A DNA stretch of 64,000 nucleotides from Pseudoxanthomonas mexicana (GTDB lineage Bacteria > Pseudomonadota > Gammaproteobacteria > Xanthomonadales > Xanthomonadaceae): NCBI RefSeq assembly GCF_001556105.1, contig NZ_LSIF01000060.1, positions 22,483 to 86,482 of the forward strand. Direction: 5' to 3'. Both the position numbers and the translations under genes were made by a program. Below are positions 57,614 through 64,000 of the stretch, one piece after another; within the stretch, counting starts at the first letter, position 1, and each line of letters starts with the position of its first letter. The notes beneath the pieces were generated by a model. That model had not been told where the DNA came from. It did no database searches and saw nothing but the letters and a program-made list of their open reading frames with translations.

Positions 57614-57617
57614 ATGG

Positions 57618-58496
57618 ATGCGCCCGCTGCTGAGCGCCCGCTTCGCCGTTGGCAGCTGGCTGGCCCCGCGCAGCACGCTGGCCAGCGCGTTCCAGTTGTT
57701 CTGCACGCCGATGCCGGGCGCCCGCACGCGTGCGCGGCAGGCCGAGACCGGCGGCGCCCGCATCGGCGAACTCGTGTTCGGCCGTGAACGCCTCGCCACG
57801 TATACCTGGGGCGATCCGCAGCACCAGCCGACCGTCCTGCTGGTGCATGGCTGGTCGAGCTTCGGCCTGCGCTTCCTGCCGTGGGTCGAACCGCTTCGCC
57901 GTGCCGGCTATGCGGTGGTCGCGTTCGACCAGCCGGCGCACGGCCGCAGCAGTGGTCGTCGCGCCACGCTGCCGATGTTCGCCGAGGCCGCACGCCGCGT
58001 CGCCGAGAGTATCGGCCCGCTGGCGGCGATCGTCGGCCATTCGCTGGGCGGCGCGGCGGCGGCGATCGCGATGGCGCGCGGCCTGCAGGCCGAGCGCGTC
58101 ATCCTGCTCGCGCCCGCCGCCGATCCCTTCGATGCCGCGCGCCGCTTCGGCGGGATGGTCGGGCTGGCGCAGTTCCTCAGCCGGCGCCTGTTCGACGAAT
58201 ACCAGGAACTCACCGCGCACGACATCCGCGAGTTGCATGCGCAGGCGACCGCGCCGCAGATCGCGCGGCCCGGCCTGATCGTGCACGACCTCGAAGACAC
58301 CGACGTGCCGTGGTGCGAAGGCGAACGCTACGCACGCTACTGGCCGCAGGCCACGCTGCTCAGCACCACCGGGCTGGGCCATCACCGCGTCACCATCGCA
58401 GCGGAAACGCTGGACGCCTCGCTGCGCTTCCTGCGCGGCGAAGCCGTCGGCCAGCGCGTCGTCTCCACCCGCGCGCTGCCGTTCGGCCTGTGCTGA
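57618..58496 (+). CDS. Alpha/beta hydrolase
   Basis: A 292-residue hydrolase. LLVHGWSSFGLRFLPWV carries the oxyanion-hole region, IVGHSLGGAAAAIAMARG the nucleophile Ser elbow, and the catalytic Asp and His are likely in IVHDLEDTDVPW and STTGLGHHRVTI. Substrate unknown. I chose the ATG at 57618: the in-frame ATG at 57567 has a better Shine-Dalgarno (GAGGTG), but codons 57567-57617 lack the high-GC third positions and contain site B. Converges on the Sel1 gene. Confidence 0.82.
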   Translation: MRPLLSARFAVGSWLAPRSTLASAFQLFCTPMPGARTRARQAETGGARIGELVFGRERLATYTWGDPQHQPTVLLVHGWSSFGLRFLPWVEPLRRAGYAVVAFDQPAHGRSSGRRATLPMFAEAARRVAESIGPLAAIVGHSLGGAAAAIAMARGLQAERVILLAPAADPFDAARRFGGMVGLAQFLSRRLFDEYQELTAHDIRELHAQATAPQIARPGLIVHDLEDTDVPWCEGERYARYWPQATLLSTTGLGHHRVTIAAETLDASLRFLRGEAVGQRVVSTRALPFGLC

Positions 58497-58503
58497 AGCG
58501 GGA

Positions 58504-59757
58504 CTACAGCGTCCGATAGGGGCGCTGGCGAATCCACAGGGTCGCCAGCCATTTCTCGCCGGCCTCGACCGGCAGGCCGGCATGCAGGCTGTCAGGGTCC
58601 GGCCTGCCATCGGCATGCAGGTTGTCGAAGATGACCGCGCGTCCCGCCCGGGGTGCGATGGTCAGCGCGCCGTGCGGGAATGCGGTGGCACCGCCGGCGC
58701 CCACCGTGTTGAGGTAGACGCAGATCGTGCGCAGGCGGTTGCCGGCTTCGGGCTTGTCGGTTTCACGCGATCCCGGCGGCAGGTAGTCGCGATGCGGACG
58801 GTATTGCTCGCCGGGCAAGTAACGCAGGACGGTCAGCTGCTCGGCGTGCGCCAGCGGAATTCCCGCCGCCGCCGCCATGCGCGCCTGCACCAGGCGCACC
58901 GCGATGTCTTCGCCCATCGGGTCGTGCGTCGCGTCGCTGCTCGTGCGCAATTCTACTTCGCGCGGCAGGCCCGTTGCAGGATCGACGGCACGCGAGCGTT
59001 TCAGCCTGGGCAGGCTGTGGGCGATGAGCAGCCTGCACTCATCTGCGGACAGCAAGCCATCGACGGTCGCGACGCGAGGCGCGTCACAGCGATGCGTGGC
59101 GGCGGGCGTGGTCAGGAGGTCGCCCAATTCCAGCACGCCGGGCGAGCCGGACAAGCGCGTGCCCGCATCACCGGGAACGCGGGGCAAGCGTGGATGGCCC
59201 GCCGCCGCCAGTTGTGCGTGCAGCTGCGCCGCTTCCGCAGGATTCGCACGGCAGCCTTCGCCTGCTGCCAGACGCTCCGCCAGCAACATGGCGGCAACGG
59301 CATGGCCTGCGTGCGCGGCCTGCTCCAACAACAACAGGCACCGTTGCTGGTCCTCCAGGGCGGCTTTGTGGCCGAAGTACACGGCCAGCGCCAGCAGCGC
59401 CGACGGATGCCCGCCATTGGCCGCCGCCAGCAGGCGGGCTTGCAGGGCAGTGTCGAATGGCAGCGCCACACCGCCAGCACCGAGCCATGCCAGGTGGTAC
59501 GCCGCCGCCGGGTGTCCCGATGGTTCGACGTCAGACAGCCACGCGTGGGCACGCGCGATGTCCTGGTCCGTCCCCACGCCATGGAGGGTCATGCGTGCCG
59601 CTTCGATCGTGGACGGCACGTGGCCTTCGTCCGCCGCCTGCACGTAGTGCTGGAAGGCCTGCTCGTGCGCGCCAGCGAGAACCAGCGCCCGGGCTTGCGC
59701 GAACGTGCGGTCACCCGCGTTGTCGAAGGCGTCGGCGCGATCGGGATCCTCGTTCAT
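58504..59757 (-). CDS. Sel1-repeat and prolyl 4-hydroxylase-like protein
   Basis: A 417-residue protein. N-terminal Sel1-like repeats (about 5-185: e.g. AFQHYVQAADEGHVPSTIEA) form a helical scaffold for protein binding. The C-terminal domain (about 225-417) is a 2-oxoglutarate/Fe(II) P4Hc fold with HRD in QYRPHRDYLPPG (His-x-Asp) and a distal His in DSLHAGLPVEAGEKW. Likely a protein hydroxylase or a related enzyme acting on a partner presented by Sel1. The start is ATG at 59757. Confidence 0.8.
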   Translation of the reverse strand: MNEDPDRADAFDNAGDRTFAQARALVLAGAHEQAFQHYVQAADEGHVPSTIEAARMTLHGVGTDQDIARAHAWLSDVEPSGHPAAAYHLAWLGAGGVALPFDTALQARLLAAANGGHPSALLALAVYFGHKAALEDQQRCLLLLEQAAHAGHAVAAMLLAERLAAGEGCRANPAEAAQLHAQLAAAGHPRLPRVPGDAGTRLSGSPGVLELGDLLTTPAATHRCDAPRVATVDGLLSADECRLLIAHSLPRLKRSRAVDPATGLPREVELRTSSDATHDPMGEDIAVRLVQARMAAAAGIPLAHAEQLTVLRYLPGEQYRPHRDYLPPGSRETDKPEAGNRLRTICVYLNTVGAGGATAFPHGALTIAPRAGRAVIFDNLHADGRPDPDSLHAGLPVEAGEKWLATLWIRQRPYRTL

Positions 59758-59906
59758 GTGGCGATGGTAGCGGAACCCTGCACGCGGACGTCGACCGCAC
59801 GCCCCCGTAGGGTGTGCGGCGCGTGTCCACTGGTATGCCTTTGGTGAGGTGTCCACACGCGAACGGCTACAATCGGCGGTCTATCAGCACGTGAGTGAGG
59901 GCACGC

Positions 59907-62900
59907 GTGAGCACACCCGCCAGCCAGTTTCCCGCCGCACAGGCCGACGCCACGCCGTTGCGCTTCGTCACCGCCGCCAGCCTGTTCGACGGGCACGACG
60001 CCGCCATCAACATCATGCGCCGCCTGATCCAGGGCGAAGGCGCGGAAGTCATCCACCTGGGCCACAACCGCAGCGTCGAGGACGTGGTCCGCGCCGCGCT
60101 GCAGGAAGACGCCGACGGCATCGCGCTGTCCAGCTACCAGGGCGGCCACGTCGAGTACTTCAAGTACATGGTCGACATGCTGAAGGAGCGCGGCGCCGGC
60201 CATGTGCGCGTGTTCGGCGGCGGTGGCGGCACCATCACCCCGGAAGAGATCGCCGAGCTGCAGGCCTACGGCGTGGAGCGCATCTACCACCCCAACGACG
60301 GCATGAAGATGGGCCTGGTGGAGATGATCCAGGACGTGGTCAAGCGCGCCGAGGAAGGCCGCGTGCAGGCCGCCGAAGACCGCGACGCCGCTCCGAACGC
60401 ACCGAAACTCACCGACGAGTCCGGCATCGGCCGCGTGCTCAGCGCCATCGAGGACGGCCGCTACACCGACGCCGAACTGGAGAAGCTGCGCGCGCAGTGG
60501 GCCAAGGGCCCGCACGCGCCGTTCCCCGCGCGTCTGACGCCGGTAGTCGGCATCACCGGTACCGGTGGCGCCGGCAAGTCGTCGGTCACCGACGAGCTGA
60601 TGAACCGCTTCCTGTCCTGCTTCCCGCAGATGCACATCGCGGTGATCTCGGTCGATCCGACCCGCCGCCGCACCGGCGGCGCGCTGCTCGGCGACCGCAT
60701 CCGCATGAACGCGCTGCGCAGCGAGCGCATCTACATGCGATCGATGGCCACGCGCCGCCAGCATGTGGCGACCAATGCCGTGCTGAAGGACTGCATCGCG
60801 TTCCTGAAGTCGCTCGGCTTCGACCTGGTGATCGTCGAGACCGCCGGCATCGGCCAGAGCGATTCGGAGATCGTCGACCTGGTCGACTTCCCCATGTACG
60901 TGATGACCAGCGACTACGGCGCGGCCAGCCAGCTGGAGAAGATCGACATGATCGATTTCGCCGAGCTGATCGTGCTGAACAAGTACGACAAGCGCGGCGC
61001 CGAGGACGCGCTGCGCGACGTGCGCAAGCAGTGGAAGCGCAACCGCGTGGCGTTCCAGACCCCGGACGCCGAGGTGCTGGTCTATCCCACCATCGCCAGC
61101 CAGTTCAACGATCCCGGCGTCAGCTGGATGTTCGCCAACCTGTGCCGCCTGCTGCGCGAGAAGCTGCAGCTGCCGGCCGAGAAGTGGACGCCCGCGCTCG
61201 ACACCGAGCTGAAGGAGCCGCGCGCCACCGTGCTGATTCCCGGCAGCCGCGTGCGCTACCTGGCCGAGATCGCCGAGCAGGGCCGCGGCATCAACCGCCG
61301 CATCGAGACCGAAGCCGAGACCGCCAGCCGCGCGCAGCATTACTGGAATGCGCTGAAGGATATCGAGGATCCGGCGCTGCCGAAGGCGCTGGAGCTCTAC
61401 GCCGGCGATGCACTCGTAGGGCGGGCCTTGGCCCGCCATCCGGATGCAGACGAGGTCGATGACGGCGGGCCAAGGCCCGCCCTACAGGTGGACCGTTCCC
61501 TGCTGACCCTCCGCCAGCGCTACAACGACGCCATCCAGTCGCTGTCGTCCGAAGCGCTGAAGCTGCTGCGCGAATGGCCGGCGCGGCACAAGGCCGTCAC
61601 CGATCCGGTCAACGAGTACCAGGTGCGCGGCAAGACCATCCGCATCGAGAACTACCGCGAATCGCTCAGCCACCAGCAGATCCCGAAGATCGCACCGCCG
61701 CCGTACCAGGGCTGGGGTGAACTGCTGACGTTCCTGCAGAAGGAAAACCTGCCCGGCAGCTATCCGTACACCGGCGGCGTGTATCCGTACCGCCGCACCG
61801 GTGAGGATCCCATCCGCATGTTCGCGGGCGAGGGCACGCCGGAGCGCACCAACCGTCGCTTCCATTACCTCAGTGTCGGCCAGCCGGCCGCGCGCTTGTC
61901 CACTGCTTTCGACAGCGTCACGCTGTACGGCGAAGACCCGGCGCCGCGCCCGGACATCTACGGCAAGATCGGCAACTCCGGCGTCAACATCCCCACGCTG
62001 GACGACATGAAGAAGCTGTACTCCGGCTTCGACCTGTGCGCACCCACTACCTCGGTGTCGATGACGATCAACGGCCCCGCGCCGATGATCCTGGCGATGT
62101 TCATGAACACCGCCATCGACCAGCAGGTGGAGAAGTACCTGCGGGCCGACGACGCGCGCTGGGCGGAAGCGCAGAAGACGATCGACGCGTTCTTCGCAGG
62201 CCGTGCGCGCCCGCAGTACCACGGCGAGCTGCCGCCGACGAACACCGGCCTGGGCCTGGGCCTGCTCGGCATCACCGGCGACCAGCTGGTCGATGAAGAA
62301 ACGTACGCGCGCATCAAGGCCGAGACGCTGGCCACCGTGCGCGGCACGGTGCAGGCCGACATCCTGAAGGAAGACCAGGCGCAGAACACCTGCATCTTCA
62401 GCACGGAATTCGCGCTGCGCATGATGGGCGACATCCAGCAGTACTTCGTCGACCACGCGGTGCGCAACTTCTACTCGGTGTCGATCAGCGGCTACCACAT
62501 CGCCGAGGCCGGGGCGAACCCGATCAGCCAGCTGGCTTTCACGCTGTCCAACGGCTTCACCATCGTGGAGTACTACCTGGCCCGCGGCATGAAAATCGAC
62601 GACTTCGCGCCCAACCTGTCGTTCTTCTTCAGCAACGGCATGGACCCGGAGTACACCGTCATCGGCCGCGTTGCCCGCCGCATCTGGGCGCGCGCCATGC
62701 GCGAGCGCTACGGCGCCAACGAGCGCAGCCAGATGATGAAGTACCACATCCAGACGTCGGGCCGGTCGCTGCACGCGCAGGAGATCCAGTTCAACGACAT
62801 CCGCACCACGCTGCAGGCGCTGTACGCGCTGTTCGACAACTGCAACAGCCTGCACACCAACGCCTACGACGAGGCGATCACCACGCCGACGGAAGAAAGC

Positions 62901-63512
62901 GTGCGCCGTGCGGTCGCCATCCAGATGATCATCAACAAGGAGCTGGGGCTGAACTTCAACGAGAACCCGTGGCAGGGCAGCTTCGTCGTCGACCAGCTCA
63001 CCGACATCGTGGAAGAGGCGGTCTACAAGGAGTTCGAGGCGATCAGCGAGCGCGGCGGCGTGCTCGGCGCGATGGACACCATGTACCAGCGCGGCAAGAT
63101 CCAGGAAGAGTCGCTGTACTACGAGCACAAGAAGCACGACGGCAGCCTGCCGCTGGTGGGCGTGAACACCTTCCTGCCGCGCGAGCACGGCGGCGAGATC
63201 GCCACCGAGATCGAGCTGATCCGCTCGACCGAAGACGAGAAGGGCCAGCAGATCGCCAACGTGCGCGCCTGGCAGGCCTCGCGCAACGCACTGGCGCCGG
63301 AAGGCGAGACCGACCACAGCCACGCCTCGGCGCTGGAAGAACATGCCGAGCCGGAAGTCCACGACGGTCACGGCCTGGCCTACCTGCAGCGCACCGCGCG
63401 CGAGCGCCGCAACGTGTTCGCCGCACTGGTGGAAGCGGTGAAGACGCACAGCCTGGGGCAGATCAGCCATGCGCTGTACGACGTGGGTGGCGAGTACCGA
63501 CGGAATATGTAA
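59907..63512 (+). CDS. icmF: Fused B12-dependent acyl-CoA mutase (IcmF type)
   Basis: A 1201-residue fusion: N-terminal B12 domain (DGHDAAINIM, His30 as cobalt ligand), a MeaB-like G domain (Walker A GITGTGGAGKSSVTDEL from residue 215, chaperoning the cofactor), a linker, and the TIM-barrel mutase (from about 560). Expected to rearrange isobutyryl-CoA to n-butyryl-CoA or isovaleryl/pivalyl-CoA. GTG start at 59907 has GAGGG upstream. The linker at residues 504-526 is encoded by a palindromic repeat. A strong terminator follows. Confidence 0.88.
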   Translation: MSTPASQFPAAQADATPLRFVTAASLFDGHDAAINIMRRLIQGEGAEVIHLGHNRSVEDVVRAALQEDADGIALSSYQGGHVEYFKYMVDMLKERGAGHVRVFGGGGGTITPEEIAELQAYGVERIYHPNDGMKMGLVEMIQDVVKRAEEGRVQAAEDRDAAPNAPKLTDESGIGRVLSAIEDGRYTDAELEKLRAQWAKGPHAPFPARLTPVVGITGTGGAGKSSVTDELMNRFLSCFPQMHIAVISVDPTRRRTGGALLGDRIRMNALRSERIYMRSMATRRQHVATNAVLKDCIAFLKSLGFDLVIVETAGIGQSDSEIVDLVDFPMYVMTSDYGAASQLEKIDMIDFAELIVLNKYDKRGAEDALRDVRKQWKRNRVAFQTPDAEVLVYPTIASQFNDPGVSWMFANLCRLLREKLQLPAEKWTPALDTELKEPRATVLIPGSRVRYLAEIAEQGRGINRRIETEAETASRAQHYWNALKDIEDPALPKALELYAGDALVGRALARHPDADEVDDGGPRPALQVDRSLLTLRQRYNDAIQSLSSEALKLLREWPARHKAVTDPVNEYQVRGKTIRIENYRESLSHQQIPKIAPPPYQGWGELLTFLQKENLPGSYPYTGGVYPYRRTGEDPIRMFAGEGTPERTNRRFHYLSVGQPAARLSTAFDSVTLYGEDPAPRPDIYGKIGNSGVNIPTLDDMKKLYSGFDLCAPTTSVSMTINGPAPMILAMFMNTAIDQQVEKYLRADDARWAEAQKTIDAFFAGRARPQYHGELPPTNTGLGLGLLGITGDQLVDEETYARIKAETLATVRGTVQADILKEDQAQNTCIFSTEFALRMMGDIQQYFVDHAVRNFYSVSISGYHIAEAGANPISQLAFTLSNGFTIVEYYLARGMKIDDFAPNLSFFFSNGMDPEYTVIGRVARRIWARAMRERYGANERSQMMKYHIQTSGRSLHAQEIQFNDIRTTLQALYALFDNCNSLHTNAYDEAITTPTEESVRRAVAIQMIINKELGLNFNENPWQGSFVVDQLTDIVEEAVYKEFEAISERGGVLGAMDTMYQRGKIQEESLYYEHKKHDGSLPLVGVNTFLPREHGGEIATEIELIRSTEDEKGQQIANVRAWQASRNALAPEGETDHSHASALEEHAEPEVHDGHGLAYLQRTARERRNVFAALVEAVKTHSLGQISHALYDVGGEYRRNM
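61416..61485. repeat. Palindromic repeat inside icmF
   Basis: Two 22-bp perfectly complementary arms (61416-61437 and 61464-61485; core GGGCCTTGGCCC and its complement) separated by 26 bases. It lies in frame within icmF and adds about 23 residues to the linker. Its core also occurs at 54338-54355 outside genes. Confidence 0.85.
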
Positions 63513-63536
63513 GCCGGTTTGGCAAGTCAAACTGAG

Positions 63537-63565
63537 AAACCCGCCTTTCGGCGGGTTTCTTGTTT
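63537..63565. terminator. Bidirectional terminator after icmF
   Basis: A 9-bp stem AAACCCGCC / GGCGGGTTT with TTTC loop, followed by CTTGTTT. It serves icmF and, in the other direction, the small gene ending at 63564. Confidence 0.85.
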
Positions 63566-63764
63566 ACGAAGTGTGGCAGGGCCTGGAACACCAGTAGCAA
63601 CCATTGGATTGACTGTAGTGGCGCTTGGCTTCCCGCACCGCCTCCTGGCATGTGGTGTGGATGCCGAGATCTATACGACTTGATGGCAGAAAGCCGCAGG
63701 TGTCCGTATGAACTTCATGGTCACCATTGTTCTGCTGCTCACGATTGACGTAGTAGCGGGGCGT
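63564..63764 (-). CDS. Small Cys-rich protein without an ATG start
   Basis: Reading the minus strand without a normal start gives a 66-residue protein beginning near PRYYVNREQQNNGDHEVHT and containing TCQEAVREAKRHYSQSNGC and YWCSRPCHTS, a pattern I recall from short proteins of unknown function in many proteobacteria. Five Cys residues suggest metal binding. The expected start is ACG at 63764, with AGAGGAG about 8 bases upstream, or ATT at 63770; no ATG, GTG or TTG fits. Either rare initiation or a start-codon mutation. Lower GC than the neighbours. Confidence 0.55.
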   Translation of the reverse strand, partial: TPRYYVNREQQNNGDHEVHTDTCGFLPSSRIDLGIHTTCQEAVREAKRHYSQSNGCYWCSRPCHTS

Positions 63765-64000
63765 TGCAATGACTCCTCTGGCTGGTTGTGGCGCCCACGC
63801 TAAGAAGGTCGCGTCGCAGCTGGCGAGATTGCAGGGGCTGCTAACGGACCGTTCGTCGGCGGGTATTCCCTGTATGCCTGATCTGCCACCCCAACTTGCG
63901 GAGTCCGTGGTTGTTCCCCTCGCCCTGCGAAGCGGGGAGAGGGTGCCGAAGGCGGGTGAGGGGCGAACGGAGTGGCGGAGGTGTCGGCACCCGGTTCATT
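63567..64000. other. Right-edge region without a confident ATG gene
   Basis: Apart from the small gene at 63564-63764 and the palindrome at 63916-63963, I see no gene I can support; a plus-strand reading at 63560-63748 has no family-like sequence. The edge may cut a gene. Confidence 0.5.
63916..63963. repeat. CCCCTCGCCC palindromic repeat
   Basis: CCCCTCGCCC and GGGTGAGGGG (9 of 10 complementary) flank GCGAAGCGGGGAGAGGG. This is a third, unrelated extragenic repeat type of the kind dispersed in proteobacterial genomes. Confidence 0.6.

Noticed and set aside
57567..57617. ATG at 57567 as the hydrolase start
   Set aside because: Although GAGGTG precedes it, codons up to 57617 look non-coding and contain operator site B; kept only as an alternative.
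63560..63748. Short plus-strand reading at the right edge
   Set aside because: Overlaps the terminator and is antisense to the better supported Cys-rich reading; no conserved features.

Overview
The window is high-GC, densely packed proteobacterial chromosome. The gene set points to the Xanthomonadaceae (Pseudoxanthomonas, Stenotrophomonas, Lysobacter or Xanthomonas relatives). The main clues are a TrpR-family repressor heading an uninterrupted hisGDCBHAFI operon, palindromic GTGGGAGCGACGT-type intergenic repeats, an mtnB-mtnD-mtnC salvage operon, leucine catabolism genes and EfpL. I see no prophage, integrase, transposase, rRNA or CRISPR array. Genus and species are inference.

1-9 kb: the 3' end of proB, then proA. 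A lower-GC patch follows (1392-2801) with two unrecognised genes, bordered by a tRNA-Pro(CGG) that has its own promoter and terminator. Next come hisS (TTG start), a one-base-spaced oversized histidine/aromatic ammonia-lyase, a palindromic repeat, and a convergent 7TM diguanylate cyclase. 8.4-15.9 kb: a TrpR-like repressor (HisR type), whose own promoter carries a 24-bp operator, leads the eight histidine biosynthesis genes, almost all with overlapping stop and start codons.

16-32 kb: a secreted metallophosphoesterase, a YdeI-like protein and a JmjC/cupin oxygenase. Then come methionine salvage genes with a DMT exporter, two APC permeases, a NUDIX hydrolase, divergent serA and D-2-hydroxyglutarate dehydrogenase, a DUF2388/DUF4105 pair, EfpL and a short-chain dehydrogenase.

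32-40 kb: a six-gene minus-strand operon for late leucine catabolism (methylglutaconyl-CoA hydratase, VOC protein, MCC alpha, lipoprotein, HMG-CoA lyase). It is closed by a translationally coupled PAS-GGDEF-EAL c-di-GMP enzyme. 40-46 kb: Fur-box-controlled feoAB plus a small Cys-tailed membrane protein, facing a minus-strand bactofilin, zinc-ribbon, HscC-type Hsp70 and membrane J-protein cluster.

46-64 kb: MCC beta, two alanine-rich lipoproteins, a thiolase, a DUF2189 membrane protein, a subtilisin autotransporter, isovaleryl-CoA dehydrogenase and leucine dehydrogenase. These are followed by a TetR regulator and an alpha/beta hydrolase that share a candidate operator, a Sel1/prolyl-4-hydroxylase-like protein, and a fused B12 acyl-CoA mutase (IcmF) whose interdomain linker is built from an in-frame palindromic repeat. 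A probable Cys-rich small protein without a normal start codon lies at the end.

Leucine degradation from leucine dehydrogenase to acetoacetate/acetyl-CoA, apart from the branched-chain keto-acid dehydrogenase, is present but split into pieces over about 21 kb. Domain and family assignments were made by reading the translations; no database search was run.
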